Of a DNA stretch of 64,000 bases, positions 33,728 to 43,419 are shown piece after piece. The notes under the pieces were generated by a model. That model had not been told where the DNA came from. It worked only from the letters and a program-made list of their open reading frames with translations, and ran no database searches. Made by a program: the position numbers and the translations under genes. How positions within the stretch are numbered: position 1 is the stretch's first letter; each line of letters begins with the position of its first letter. Source of the stretch: Methanofollis sp. W23 (lineage in GTDB: Archaea > Halobacteriota > Methanomicrobia > Methanomicrobiales > Methanofollaceae); NCBI RefSeq assembly GCF_017875325.1, contig NZ_JAGGMN010000001.1, positions 1,178,001-1,242,000 on the forward strand, read 5' to 3'.

Positions 33728-35047
33728 TCACGGCGCAGCCATGTCGAGGGAACGGCCCCACCGGAACCCGCCGGCCGGCACGACGATCTCGAACCGCGCC
33801 CCCTCCCCCTCGCCCCCTGTCTCGGTGATGGTCATCCCGGTGATGGCAAGGATCTCCCTCACCAGGAAGAGCCCGAGCCCTGAGTCCTCTCGCCCAAATC
33901 CGCGGGTGAAGATCTTTTCCTTGAGGGCAGGGGGGACCCCGACCCCGTCGTCTTCATAGACGATGACGCCCTCTTCCTGCTCTTCACGGAACGAGACCAT
34001 GGCCTTCGTCGCCCTCTTCCCATGGCGGAGGGTGTTGTCCACGAGGTTGAAGAGGATCTTCTCGAAGAGTGGGTCGGCAAAGATCTCGAGTCGCCCGGTG
34101 AGGATGGTGATCTCAAGGTCTCCACGTGAAGCCCTCTCCCCGGCGGCCCTGGCGACCGCCTCCACGCACTGCCATGCAGGGGCCTTCACTCCCATGCTCC
34201 TGTAGTCATGCATGAAGACGATCTGTTCCCTGATCGTCTCACTCGCAGCGGCTATGCGCCGGGTAAAATCCTTGAGCGTCTCATTCTTGCCGACTGCCCC
34301 CTCGACCATGCCATTATAGGCGACGATGGTACTGAGTTGGTTGAGGAGGTCGTGCCTGGTGATGGTGGAGAGGAGGTCGAGTTTTTTGTTTGCCTCCCTG
34401 AGGGCGTCCTGGGCCCGGTGGACCTCGGTGACGTCCCTTGAGATCCCGGTCGCCCTGGCAGGGTGGCCTTCGTGGTCGCGGGCCGTCACCTTCCCCCTGA
34501 CATGCACCCACCGCCATCCTCCTTCATGGCCCTGCAGCCTGCAGTCCCCTTCATAATAGGGCATGGTGTCGTCCCGCACCTCTGCCATCTTTCTCATCAG
34601 CAGGGAGCGGTCGTCGGGGTGGATGCGCTCTCCCAGGGTCGAGACATGAGTCTCCTCCTCAAGGGACCGGTCATCCCTGGTTTTGACCCACCCATGGATC
34701 AGTGATATTTCTCCTGTGGCAACGTCCCAGTCCCATACCCCGAGAGAACCGCCCTCGATGGCAAGGTTCAGCCGTTCCTGGGTCTTTTTCCGTGCCTGCA
34801 TCTCGGCCCTGAGTTCACGCCACCGCCGCAGCGAGAAGATGGCAAGCCCCACCGAGAGGATGAGGACCGCGATGAAGATCTCGTCGATCTCCCAGCGCTC
34901 ATAGAGGCGAGTGAACGCCACGAGCATCTCGAAGGCATCAATATATACGGCGGTCAGGAAGAGGAGGCCTCCGGCTGAGAGAAGGACCAGCGCGTCACAT
35001 CCTGCCCTGGAGAGTGACTGTGTTCTGGGGGGTCTCTCAGGTCTCAC
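33728..35047 (-). CDS. Membrane PAS-domain histidine kinase
   Basis: A 439-residue sensor with two N-terminal helices (~17-38 and 57-74), a PAS domain (~92-210; LGVWDWDVATGEISL, ERIHPDDRSLLMRKM, TGISRDVTEVHRA), a transmitter motif TRHDLLNQLSTI and an HATPase domain with NLVDNTLRHG, DDGVGVP and GLGLFLVREIL. From the linker REANKKLD to the end it is a close paralogue of the C-terminus of the hybrid kinase at 9182-12142. It would autophosphorylate on the TRHD histidine; no response regulator is nearby. Confidence 0.9.
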   Translation of the reverse strand: MRPERPPRTQSLSRAGCDALVLLSAGGLLFLTAVYIDAFEMLVAFTRLYERWEIDEIFIAVLILSVGLAIFSLRRWRELRAEMQARKKTQERLNLAIEGGSLGVWDWDVATGEISLIHGWVKTRDDRSLEEETHVSTLGERIHPDDRSLLMRKMAEVRDDTMPYYEGDCRLQGHEGGWRWVHVRGKVTARDHEGHPARATGISRDVTEVHRAQDALREANKKLDLLSTITRHDLLNQLSTIVAYNGMVEGAVGKNETLKDFTRRIAAASETIREQIVFMHDYRSMGVKAPAWQCVEAVARAAGERASRGDLEITILTGRLEIFADPLFEKILFNLVDNTLRHGKRATKAMVSFREEQEEGVIVYEDDGVGVPPALKEKIFTRGFGREDSGLGLFLVREILAITGMTITETGGEGEGARFEIVVPAGGFRWGRSLDMAAP

Positions 35048-35170
35048 GTAGGATAATATTTTCTCTGAAGTTATGATAATGATTTCTAAATTTTTATAGT
35101 GATTTAACCTTCCAATTTTGGAAAAAATAATTTTATTTCATAGTTTTCATCAATATCATCGATATTTATA

Positions 35171-35340
35171 GTCCTGTAGAAAATCTCATCATTTCCTGGA
35201 TCAAGTATGATTCGACCACCCCCCACATCGGTCGCACCCAGGGAACAAGATTGAGACGGGAAGATGGAGATGTGTCCATGAAGAGGAGGGCGCCGTCCAC
35301 TGCCTATCGCACGCGCGAAGGGAATGGGGGCGCAGACCCA
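35171..35340 (-). repeat. Truncated family A fragment upstream of thiC
   Basis: GTCCTGTAGAAAATC at 35171 followed by GATTCGACC, GACGGGAAGATGGAG and GGCGCCGTCCACTGCC segments matches the minus orientation of family A; both right end and second hairpin are lost. Confidence 0.5.
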
Positions 35341-35458
35341 TGGAGAAAAATTCACTTGTGAAAACGTAAACAAATTTACTTGATCGGAGAACAAGCAAAA
35401 TTTAGCGAAGATTTTGGAAACAGAGAGTTTATCTGGGAGTTTCTCCAATCTTAGGGAT

Positions 35459-36733
35459 ATGGGACTAATTGAGGATGCAAAACGCGGCGTCATCACGAAA
35501 GAGATGAAAATCGTCGCCGAGAAGGAAGGAGTCACCGAGGACTTTGTCCGGCGCGGCGTGGCCGAGGGCCATATCACGATTCCGGTCTCCCCGTACAGGG
35601 ACGTCAAAATCTGCGGTATCGGCGAGGGACTGCGGACCAAGGTGAACGCATCCATCGGGACCTCCACCGATATCGTGGACGTCGACCAGGAGATCGAGAA
35701 GGCACGGCAGGCCGAACTCGCCGGCGCCGACACCCTGATGGAACTCTCCACCGGCGGCGACTTCCTGGATATCAGGCGCCGGGTCGTCGAGGCGACGACC
35801 CTCTCGGTGGGGAGTGTCCCTCTGTACCAGGCCTTCATCGAGGCCGCCAGGAACAAAGGCGGCGTCGTCTTCATGGATCCTGACGACCTCTTCAGGATCA
35901 CCGCGGAGCAGGCGAAGCTCGGCACGAACTTCATGGCCATCCACACCGGCATCAACCTGGAGACGATGAAGAGGCTCCAGAACCAGGGCAGGCACGGCGG
36001 CCTGGTCTCCCGCGGCGGGGCGTTCATGACCGCATGGATGCTCCACAATGAGCAGGAGAACCCGCTCTATGCTGAGTTCGACTACCTTCTGGAGATCCTC
36101 AAGGAACACGAGGTCACCCTCTCCTTTGGCAATGGCATGCGGGCCGGGGCCGTCCACGACGCCACCGACCGGGCGCAGCTCCAGGAACTGATCATCAATG
36201 CCGAACTCGCCGACAAGGCCAACGACTTCGGGGTCCAGACGATCATCGAGGGGCCCGGTCACATCCCGCTCGACGAAGTCGAGGCAAATGTCGTCGTCCA
36301 GAAGCGGGTCACCAACAGGAAGCCCTTCTATATGCTCGGCCCCCTGGTCACCGACATCGCCCCCGGCTACGACGACCGGGTCGCCGCGATCGGTGCCTCC
36401 CTCTCCTCGGCCTGCGGCGCTGACTTCATCTGCTATGTCACCCCGGCAGAGCACCTTGCCCTCCCGACCCCTGAGGAGGTCTATGAAGGCGTGATGAGTT
36501 CACGGATCGCCGCCCATGTCGGCGACATGATCAAACTCAAGAAGCGCGACGACGACCTCGAGATGGGCCATGCCCGCCGCGACCTCGACTGGGAGCGCCA
36601 GTTCGCGGTCGCCATGAACCCTGAGCGTGCGAAGAAGATCAGGGACGAGCGGATGCCCGCCGACACCGACGGCTGCACGATGTGCGGCGATTACTGCGCC
36701 CTCAAGATCGTCAACAAGAATTTCCATTTCTAA
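35459..36733 (+). CDS. thiC: Phosphomethylpyrimidine synthase (HMP-P synthase)
   Basis: Radical SAM enzyme converting aminoimidazole ribotide to hydroxymethylpyrimidine phosphate for thiamine. 424 residues, the usual archaeal length. Family stretches: [105 protein letters not shown]. The C-terminal cluster motif reads [11 protein letters not shown], i.e. C-x2-C-x3-C. The ATG at 35459 is chosen over an upstream in-frame TTG; GTTTATCTGG at 35426-35435 is a TATA box ~28 bp before it, suggesting a leaderless mRNA without riboswitch. Confidence 0.95.
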   Translation: MGLIEDAKRGVITKEMKIVAEKEGVTEDFVRRGVAEGHITIPVSPYRDVKICGIGEGLRTKVNASIGTSTDIVDVDQEIEKARQAELAGADTLMELSTGGDFLDIRRRVVEATTLSVGSVPLYQAFIEAARNKGGVVFMDPDDLFRITAEQAKLGTNFMAIHTGINLETMKRLQNQGRHGGLVSRGGAFMTAWMLHNEQENPLYAEFDYLLEILKEHEVTLSFGNGMRAGAVHDATDRAQLQELIINAELADKANDFGVQTIIEGPGHIPLDEVEANVVVQKRVTNRKPFYMLGPLVTDIAPGYDDRVAAIGASLSSACGADFICYVTPAEHLALPTPEEVYEGVMSSRIAAHVGDMIKLKKRDDDLEMGHARRDLDWERQFAVAMNPERAKKIRDERMPADTDGCTMCGDYCALKIVNKNFHF

Positions 36734-36744
36734 AAAATCAAAAA

Positions 36745-36763
36745 TTTTTTTGAATCTTTTTTT
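36745..36763 (+). terminator. Double oligo-T terminator of thiC
   Basis: Two runs of seven T (36745-36751 and 36757-36763), preceded by an A-rich stretch able to pair with them, lie directly after the thiC stop. Confidence 0.65.
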
Positions 36764-36977
36764 CAGCTATGTAGGAGAAGAGACGAGGACATCAACACCC
36801 CTCTTGTAGTCAACCATTCCGTCTTCCTGGTTTCATATTCACTGTGGGGGCAGGGCAGTAGCGCGCTCTTGAAAGACGCCGTACTTCAGGAACTTCCTCC
36901 GTCACATCGCAGGGGCGGAGAGTTTGATCTTGATGATCATCTCTTCTGGTTTCCATACTGGTTTGAGTTCATTAAAC

Positions 36978-37209
36978 GGCTCTGTAGAAATCCTCTTGAT
37001 GAATCTCTCTGGGGGGGGGCGTGGCGCCCCCCGAACCCCCACCACACGATAGGTCGAGGACGGCAGCCCCTTCGTCATGGTCGTCTATTCTGCTTTCCCG
37101 TTCACGTCGTGGTCCCGGGGGTCCGGGCGGCACTCGCCCCTGGTGAGCTGATGGGGAAGGCGGGGGAGTCACGCTCACCCCAGGAATAGGTGGGGGTTTC
37201 TACAGAGCC
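36978..37209 (+). mobile_element. Family A MITE-like element, 232 bp, perfect 13-bp inverted ends
   Basis: Best-preserved ends: GGCTCTGTAGAAA and TTTCTACAGAGCC are exact inverse complements. Flanks CATTAAAC (36970-36977) and CATCAAAC (37210-37217) match in 7 of 8 bases. It contains the two GC hairpins and the GATGGGGAAGGCGGGGGAGTC block seen in other copies. Confidence 0.9.
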
Positions 37210-37217
37210 CATCAAAC

Positions 37218-37435
37218 ACCTTCTGAACAGATACGCAGATTGCAGTTCCATCCTCTGAATGATCGACCCTTTCTCTTGCCTCATCGTCATCCAGGGGGTA
37301 CAGCCCCACGATGAGAAGAGACGTGGGCGGCCATCAGGTGATTCCCGCGTGATGTCCTGCTCTGAAAGCAGAGCACGGCCCCAGACACATGCCTGAGCCC
37401 CAAGGTTCATGTTAGATTCTACAGAGTTGATATAT
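37218..37435 (-). repeat. Family B fragment on the minus strand
   Basis: From CGTGATGTCCTGCTCTGAAAG (part of the B interior) to GTTAGATTCTACAGAGTTG, which is the inverse of the B left end. The remainder of 36764-37493 holds no gene. Confidence 0.55.
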
Positions 37436-37493
37436 TCGATTCTCTAAATCCAAAAAAGACAGACTGATAACCCACGCCTTCCAAGATCCATTC

Positions 37494-37886
37494 ATGAAAC
37501 CGACGACACAGAAGACCATCGACGACTTTCTCACCCATGCCGATGAGATGGCAGACGATGTCCTTGCAGAGACCGAGGAGTGGCTCGGGACCGTTCCCTT
37601 CATCTTCAAACTGATGCGCGAGCGCCCCGAGGCCTTCGTCTTCTCGGCGCTCGGCGACTACAAGACCGCCCGCCCCGAGAGTCTCGACGCCAAAACCGCA
37701 GAACTCGTGGCAATCGCCGCCGCCGCCGGGGCAGGTGCCGACAAGTGCGTGAAGGTCCACATCGGCGCGGCCCTCAAGGAAGGGGCGACCCGCGACGAGA
37801 TCCTCGACACCATCCTCATCGCCGGCATCCTTGGCAAGACAAAGGTGCTCGCCGACTCCCTCAGGGCGTTCAAGGAATCGTTCTGA
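37494..37886 (+). CDS. Carboxymuconolactone decarboxylase (AhpD-like) family protein
   Basis: A 130-residue all-helical protein of the CMD/AhpD family: TVPFIFKLMRERPEAFVFSALGDYK, LDAKTAELVAIAAAAGAGADKCVKVHIGAALKEGATRDEILDTILIAG. In AhpD-type enzymes a C-x2-C-x3-H site catalyses disulfide chemistry; here only one Cys is present, followed by His four residues on (CVKVH), so peroxidase-partner activity by the classical pair is doubtful. Methanogens often carry such single-Cys versions. It is flanked by repeats on both sides and appears monocistronic. Confidence 0.85.
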   Translation: MKPTTQKTIDDFLTHADEMADDVLAETEEWLGTVPFIFKLMRERPEAFVFSALGDYKTARPESLDAKTAELVAIAAAAGAGADKCVKVHIGAALKEGATRDEILDTILIAGILGKTKVLADSLRAFKESF

Positions 37887-37982
37887 ACAGTGGCTCTGTA
37901 CAATTCTCTTCGGGAGGATGAATCAGGGGCTGACCACACCCTCACCGCTCCCGTGTGACCGGTGGGGGGAGGACAGGAATAA

Positions 37983-38340
37983 CGGCTCTATTGAATAGGG
38001 CATGAAGCGAACGTACGCTTCAGGCATATGGGATGAAAATTGTTCTGAGTGGCGTTTCGAGGTGTGGAGGAATCCCTTTCCTCACGACAGGGCAACAGAG
38101 AATATCCCGTTCAATCGCCGCCCCTGCCTATCTTCTGTCCGTGGGGGGTCCGGGGGGCAACGCCCCCCGGCGCGAGACGGCGGTGAAAATTCTACAATCG
38201 GGGCGGCACGTCTGATCATCACACCTTCCCATACCCTCGCGCTGGGGGTGGTGCCTTCCCCACCGCCCGGCCGTGATTGAGAGGGAATAAGGATCCTTCC
38301 ACACTCCGAAGCGTTGCTCGGAGCAATGTTCATGTGGCAT
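37983..38340 (+). repeat. Family B element
   Basis: It starts near TGAATAGGGCATGAAGCG with a GAAGCG/CGCTTC hairpin, continues with ATGGGATGAAAATTG, a GC hairpin at ~38146-38171, GAAAATTCTACAATCGGGGC and ACCTTCCCATACCCTCGCGC. The right end is diverged. Direct counterpart of 13999-14406. No gene in 37887-38424. Confidence 0.65.
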
Positions 38341-38424
38341 GCGTGAGGCATGCTCTTGACCCATGCCCAATACTACACGGCCCGAACAGCGGATTTATCC
38401 CGGATCTCGTCCCACGCCTCTAGG

Positions 38425-39012
38425 ATGAGTGCTGTGCCGGACAGACAGGCCATAGAGAAAAACGCACTGAGAGAGCAGGTCAAGGCACGCCGTGCCGCCC
38501 TCTCTCCAGACGAGATCACAGAAAAGAGCGAGGCCATCACGAGGCGCCTCCTCCCCCTTCTCGACAGGGCGGAGACCGTGATGCTCTACGCCTCCAAATC
38601 TCCAGAGGTCGAGACCGCCGGCCTCATCGACGCCCTCCTCGCCGCGGGCAGGAGGGTGGTCCTCCCGATCATCGAAAAGGAAACCCACACCCTCCGCCTT
38701 TCTTCCATCCCCGACCGGAGCGTGCTGGTCGAGAGCACCTTTCATGTCCCCGAACCCATCGGCCACGAGGTGCCGGTCGACCCCGCCGCCCTTGATGCCG
38801 TGGTCGTCCCCATGGTCGGGTTCGACCGTGGCTGCAACCGCCTCGGGTATGGGGCCGGTTACTACGACCGTTTCCTCGAGGCCAACCCAGGCCTGACCAT
38901 CATCGGGGTCGCCTTTTCCTGTCAGGAAGTTCAGTCCATCCCGAGCGAGCCCTTCGACCGGCGGATGGACTGGATCATTACCGAAGGTGAGTGTATCTCC
39001 TGTCCATCATGA
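38425..39012 (+). CDS. 5-formyltetrahydrofolate cyclo-ligase family protein
   Basis: A 195-residue protein with the ligase signature: K-x-x-L-R near the N-terminus (KNALREQVKARRAAL), YASKSPEVETAGLIDALLAAGRRVVLP, and the nucleotide/substrate loop GFDRGCNRLGYGAGYYDRFL. The enzyme recycles 5-formyl-THF using ATP; methanogens use tetrahydromethanopterin, so the natural substrate may be a pterin analogue (inference). The ATG at 38425 is preferred because GATTTATCC ~30 bp upstream looks like its TATA box, giving a leaderless mRNA. CDC48 follows 70 bp downstream with its own promoter. Confidence 0.9.
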   Translation: MSAVPDRQAIEKNALREQVKARRAALSPDEITEKSEAITRRLLPLLDRAETVMLYASKSPEVETAGLIDALLAAGRRVVLPIIEKETHTLRLSSIPDRSVLVESTFHVPEPIGHEVPVDPAALDAVVVPMVGFDRGCNRLGYGAGYYDRFLEANPGLTIIGVAFSCQEVQSIPSEPFDRRMDWIITEGECISCPS

Positions 39013-39027
39013 AAAAGCCACCCGAAA

Positions 39028-39079
39028 TTTTTAAGTACTGGTTGCACTAACTTGTAGTAAGTCACGTATACAAGGTGGA
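39028..39079 (+). promoter_or_regulatory. Promoter and ribosome site of the CDC48 gene
   Basis: TATA-like TTTTTAAGTAC at 39028-39038 and a strong ribosome site AAGGTGGA at 39072-39079, four bases before the ATG. This gene clearly has a leader, unlike many neighbours. Confidence 0.65.
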
Positions 39080-39082
39080 ACC

Positions 39083-41530
39083 ATGCCAAAGGATCAGGTT
39101 GAAGTCATCGTCAAGGAAGCATATCACGAGGATGCAGGCCGGGGGATTGCACGCGTCGGGATCGACGTGATGAAGGCCCTCAACCTTGTCTCCGGCGATG
39201 TGGTTGAGATCCAGGGACGGGAGAAAGCCGCCGCCATCGTCTGGCCCGGTTATCCAGAGGACACCGGGCGGGGAATCATCAGGATCGACGGCAACATCAG
39301 GAGCGACGCACGCGTCGGGATCGACGACACCGTCAAGATCAGAAAGGTGGAGGTGGGCTATGGCCAGAAAGTGGTCATCCAGCCCACCCAGCCGATCAGA
39401 CTCGTCGGCGGCGAGCAGTACCTCCGCCGGTTGATGGCCGGGCGCCCGGTCTTTGAGGGACAAACCTTCAGGATCAACGTCCTCGGCAACCCGCTCACCT
39501 TCGTCATCTCCAAGGTGACTCCCAGGGGAATCGCGATCATCACCGACACCACCGAGATTGAACTGAAAGAGACCCCGTACAAGCCAGAGGAAGGCAAACG
39601 CACACAGGTCTCTGACATACACTACGAGGACATCGGCGGGTTGGGCCGGGAACTCGACATGGTCAGGGAGATGATCGAACTCCCGTTGCGCCACCCCGAG
39701 ATCTTCGAGCGCCTCGGGATCGAGCCGCCCAAGGGCGTACTCCTCTACGGCCCACCGGGCACCGGCAAGACCCTCATCGCCAAGGCCGTCGCCAACGAGG
39801 TGGACGCCCACTTCATCTCGATCTCAGGCCCTGAGATCATGAGCAAGTACTATGGCGAGTCAGAGGAGCGGCTGCGCGAGGTCTTTGAGGAGGCCCAGGA
39901 GAATGCCCCGACGATCATCTTCATCGACGAGATCGACTCCATCGCACCCAAACGCGAGGAGACGAAGGGCGAGGTGGAACGCCGTGTGGTCGCCCAGCTC
40001 CTCGCCCTCATGGACGGGCTCGAGTCGAGGGGGCAGGTCGTGGTCATCGCCGCCACCAACATCCCCGACGTCCTCGACCCGGCGCTGCGCCGGGGCGGGC
40101 GGTTCGACCGCGAGATCGAGATCGGGATCCCTGACAAGAAAGGACGCCACGAGATCCTCCAGGTCCACACCAGGGGCGTGCCCCTTGCCGAGAACGTGGA
40201 CCTCGACCACCTGGCCGAGATCACCCACGGGTTTGTCGGGGCCGACGTCTCGCTCCTGGTGAAGGAGGCGGCGATGCACGCCCTCCGCAAGGTGATCCCG
40301 AAGATCAAGTCAGAGGAGGAGATCCCGGCTGGCCTGATCGAGGAACTGAAGGTGACCGGTGATGACTTCGACGAGGCCCTCAAGCATGTCGAACCCTCGG
40401 CGATGCGCGAGGTGCTCGTCGAGGTGCCTGACGTGAAGTGGACCGATGTCGGCGGGCTTGAGGAGGTGAAGGCCGACCTGAGCGAGGCGGTGGAGTGGCC
40501 GCTGAAGTACCCCGAGGTCTTTGCCAGGATGCAGACCAAACCGCCCAAGGGCATCCTCCTCTTCGGTCCTCCCGGCACCGGCAAGACCATGCTTGCCAAG
40601 GCGACGGCAAACGAGAGCGAGTGCAACTTCATCTCGGTGAAGGGCCCAGAACTCCTCTCCAAGTGGGTCGGCGAATCCGAGAAGGGCGTGCGCGAGATCT
40701 TCAGGAAGGCCAGGCAGGCGGCGCCGTCGATCGTCTTCTTCGACGAGATCGATTCGCTGGTGCCTAGGCGCGGCTCGTACTCCGGGTCGACACATGTCAC
40801 CGAGAGTGTCGTCTCCCAGCTCCTCACTGAACTCGACGGCCTGGAGGAACTCAAGGGCGTCATGGTGCTGGGTGCAACAAACCGGCCCGACATGCTTGAC
40901 GAGGCCCTGATGCGCCCTGGCAGGCTCGACCGGATCGTCTATGTCCCGCCCCCAGACAGAGAGAGCAGGAAGAAGATCTTCGAGGTCTACCTGCGCGGCA
41001 TCGAGGGACTGCTCGCCGCCGATGTCGATATCGAAGCCATGGTGAACCGGACAGAGGGCTTTGCCGGCGCCGATATCGAGGCGTTGGTGAGGGAGGCGAA
41101 GCTGGCGGCGATGCGCGAGTTCATTGAGGCGATGCGGGAGAAGTCGCCCCAGGAGCGGGCCGACGCCATTGCAAATGTGCGGCTCACGAAGACGCACTTC
41201 GAGGAGGGGTTTGCAAAGGTGAAGCCGTCGCTCCCGAAAGAGCGGCTCGAAGAGTTCGAGCGGCTCTCCTGGGATATCCTGTACGGCGGGGAGCAGCGGG
41301 CCGCCCTCGAGACGGCCGCCGCCCTGATCAAGCGTGCAGACCTCATCAAGGACTCAGAGAAGGACGAGGAGATCAAGGGCATGGTCCAGGCGCTGGAAAA
41401 CGCCGTCTTTGCGAGGAAGAAGGACTTTGCGAAGGTCCAGCACCTCACCGACGACCTGGAGAAGAAACTCGAAGCGATCAGGAAAAAACCATCCTATGCC
41501 GGCCTTACGGCCCCTATGAGCGGGGCCTGA
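39083..41530 (+). CDS. CDC48/VCP (p97) AAA+ ATPase
   Basis: An 815-residue archaeal p97. N-terminal CDC48_N double-psi barrel (~1-85; [38 protein letters not shown]) and CDC48_2 (~105-175). D1 AAA domain: Walker A GPPGTGKT, Walker [15 protein letters not shown], arginine fingers in [13 protein letters not shown]2: Walker A GPPGTGKT, Walker [26 protein letters not shown] charged helical C-terminus ([24 protein letters not shown]) follows. It unfolds proteins, likely feeding the archaeal proteasome. Standard length and complete motifs. An oligo-T terminator follows at 41554. Confidence 0.97.
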   Translation: MPKDQVEVIVKEAYHEDAGRGIARVGIDVMKALNLVSGDVVEIQGREKAAAIVWPGYPEDTGRGIIRIDGNIRSDARVGIDDTVKIRKVEVGYGQKVVIQPTQPIRLVGGEQYLRRLMAGRPVFEGQTFRINVLGNPLTFVISKVTPRGIAIITDTTEIELKETPYKPEEGKRTQVSDIHYEDIGGLGRELDMVREMIELPLRHPEIFERLGIEPPKGVLLYGPPGTGKTLIAKAVANEVDAHFISISGPEIMSKYYGESEERLREVFEEAQENAPTIIFIDEIDSIAPKREETKGEVERRVVAQLLALMDGLESRGQVVVIAATNIPDVLDPALRRGGRFDREIEIGIPDKKGRHEILQVHTRGVPLAENVDLDHLAEITHGFVGADVSLLVKEAAMHALRKVIPKIKSEEEIPAGLIEELKVTGDDFDEALKHVEPSAMREVLVEVPDVKWTDVGGLEEVKADLSEAVEWPLKYPEVFARMQTKPPKGILLFGPPGTGKTMLAKATANESECNFISVKGPELLSKWVGESEKGVREIFRKARQAAPSIVFFDEIDSLVPRRGSYSGSTHVTESVVSQLLTELDGLEELKGVMVLGATNRPDMLDEALMRPGRLDRIVYVPPPDRESRKKIFEVYLRGIEGLLAADVDIEAMVNRTEGFAGADIEALVREAKLAAMREFIEAMREKSPQERADAIANVRLTKTHFEEGFAKVKPSLPKERLEEFERLSWDILYGGEQRAALETAAALIKRADLIKDSEKDEEIKGMVQALENAVFARKKDFAKVQHLTDDLEKKLEAIRKKPSYAGLTAPMSGA

Positions 41531-41553
41531 GCGGTTCCTATGGACCTATCCTC

Positions 41554-41559
41554 TTTTTT
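41554..41559 (+). terminator. Oligo-T terminator after CDC48
   Basis: CCTCTTTTTTCG begins 21 bp after the CDC48 stop codon. Confidence 0.55.
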
Positions 41560-41703
41560 CGACCTGGAGAAGATTTCAGGATCGGTCTCTCTGGCGAGGA
41601 CGGGACACCATAGATCAGTCCAGTTGCGTTCTCTCTTCATGACAGAGTAATTGAGATCCCCGGCCTCCCGCACAAAGAGAGGCGGACAAGAATTCTTTCT
41701 GGG

Positions 41704-41740
41704 TCCCAGGGGCGAAACCTGCATATAGTGTATCCTGGGA
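41704..41740. repeat. Inverted pair in the CDC48-TPR spacer
   Basis: TCCCAGG (41704-41710) and CCTGGGA (41734-41740) can form a 7-bp stem with a 23-nt loop. The rest of 41531-41862 is AT-rich towards the TATA box of the next gene and holds no gene. Confidence 0.4.
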
Positions 41741-41831
41741 GGGGCCACCCCTGTATGGTGCCCATTATCTCATAGCTATATATCCAATATCCAATAATAT
41801 CGGTTAAAAATAGGTTTACAAAATACAATAA

Positions 41832-41839
41832 TTTTATAT
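41832..41839 (+). promoter_or_regulatory. TATA box of the TPR gene
   Basis: AATTTTATATGTG lies ~28 bp before the ATG at 41863, consistent with a leaderless transcript. Confidence 0.6.
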
Positions 41840-41862
41840 GTGATCCATTGTGATTACTGGTT

Positions 41863-42651
41863 ATGAAGGTGAAGTGGGCCGTCGTCCTCGCCCTCCTCCT
41901 TGTCGGGACCGCATTTTTTCTCTCCGACAGGATCGCGGAAGACCCAGAATACCTCCAGGAGCAGGCCGCCGGTAGCGGGGCCATCGTTGCCGAAGTTTTC
42001 CTCTCAGCCGGACATACCGAACCGGCCCTCGACTGTATCGAACTCTTTGCTATGGCCGACCCCGACAACCCCGATCTGCTCTGGGTGAAGGGGGACGCCC
42101 TCTCTTCACTGGGCCGATATGAGGAGGCGGTCGCCTGCTACGACATCGTCCTCATGAAAGACCCCAAAAACCCAGAGATGCTGGTTGGGAAGGCTGACGC
42201 CCTCTCGATGGCCGGTGAACTTGATGAAGCCTTAGTAATCTGCGAGCAGGCCCTTGCCAGCGAACCAGAGACGATGGCCGCGCTGGACAAGGCCGGGTAC
42301 CTCAACCTGCGCCTTGGCAGGTACCTCGAGGCCGCCGACTACTATGACACCATCACCGAGGCACGCCCAGGGGATGCCGCCGCCTGGATCCGGCGCGGGG
42401 ACGCCTTCCTGTACATCTCCATCAAACAAGAAGAGCAACTCAAAGAGACCTACCGCTCCCTTGGCACCCCTGGTGCCGCGGCCCGGGCCTCTTTCCCCAA
42501 CATCGACCCCTACATGGAGGCGATGGACTGCTATAACCAGGCCATCGCCCTTGACCCAAAGACCGCCCCCTTCCTTGCCGCAAGACTGGTGGCGCGCTCA
42601 GAGATCACGGTGAATACCTGCGAAGACATCCTGGAAAACCTCGGGAAATAG
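41863..42651 (+). CDS. Membrane-anchored TPR-repeat protein
   Basis: A 262-residue protein with an N-terminal signal anchor (WAVVLALLLVGTAFFLS). Tetratricopeptide repeats cover about 45-225: DNPDLLWVKGDALSSLGRYEEAVACYDIVL, KNPEMLVGKADALSMAGELDEALVICEQAL, ETMAALDKAGYLNLRLGRYLEAADYYDTIT, then a variant repeat with DPYMEAMDCYNQAIALDP. TPR arrays scaffold protein complexes. It is probably exported and tethered; partners are unknown. Confidence 0.82.
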   Translation: MKVKWAVVLALLLVGTAFFLSDRIAEDPEYLQEQAAGSGAIVAEVFLSAGHTEPALDCIELFAMADPDNPDLLWVKGDALSSLGRYEEAVACYDIVLMKDPKNPEMLVGKADALSMAGELDEALVICEQALASEPETMAALDKAGYLNLRLGRYLEAADYYDTITEARPGDAAAWIRRGDAFLYISIKQEEQLKETYRSLGTPGAAARASFPNIDPYMEAMDCYNQAIALDPKTAPFLAARLVARSEITVNTCEDILENLGK

Positions 42652-42658
42652 AACGTCG

Positions 42659-43403
42659 GGTTTTGTAGAATCAGGCATGAACCTTTGGGCTCACGCATAC
42701 GAGATGAAAATGATCGTGGGTCTCCAGGGTGTTTGGATCCGTGCTCCCCCTTCAGATCAGGACACCACGGGATACACCGCTTCGTTGCCGCCCCCCTATC
42801 CTCTCTCTCCGTGGGGGGTCCGGGGGTGCGCCCCCGGCGCGAGATTGCGGTGAAGGGTCTGCAATAGGGGCGGCATGTTCTGATCATCATGCCTTTCCTC
42901 ACCATACGCGCCGGGGGCCCTGCCCCGGACCCCGGGGACAAAGATAGGAGCGGGAAGGCAGAGGGCCGAGCATGCCGAGGGAGTATCTACAAACTTCCTG
43001 GATTGATCGTCAGGATCATTTTCATGGTAAATCCTCTTGATGAATCTCTCTGGCGGGGGGCAGCGCCCCCGGCCAAAGGGTAGGAAAGCGGGCGACACAC
43101 ATCTCAGCCACACAAGAGGTGAGGGTCTCTACAGAACCAATATTTCGTCATTTGTTTTCTCTCTTTTTTCAAGACAGGAGAATCGGAGGAGATCGTGTTC
43201 AGGTCACTGCCCTCCACCCCTCCTCCTCCCTTCTTGAGCGAGGGGTGGTGGACATCACATCTCTCTCCAGGTCATCGATTGTATCTTCCCCCCTCAATCA
43301 TCATCCGTGGGGTCAGGAGGTAACGCCCCGGCACGATCGATAGAGGGAGTGGCGATGTGATTCATGTCCATACCAGAAATGAGGAATGGTCTCTACAAAG
43401 CCG
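42659..43403 (+). repeat. Composite of family B, short family A and A right-end fragments
   Basis: GGTTTTGTAGAATCAGGC (42659) opens a complete B copy with both GC hairpins and its end GATCGTCAGGATCATTTTCA near 43024. It is joined to a short A arm pair (CCTCTTGATGAATCTCTCTGG, one hairpin, ending GGTCTCTACAGAACC at 43138). Another A-type right end, GGTCTCTACAAAGCC, lies at 43389-43403. No gene in 42652-43419. Confidence 0.7.
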
Positions 43404-43419
43404 AAAAAATTTGCTTCGA

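Noticed and set aside
35048-35458. TPP riboswitch upstream of thiC
   Set aside because: No CUGAGA-type conserved core is seen, and the TATA box 28 bp before the ATG leaves no room for a leader.
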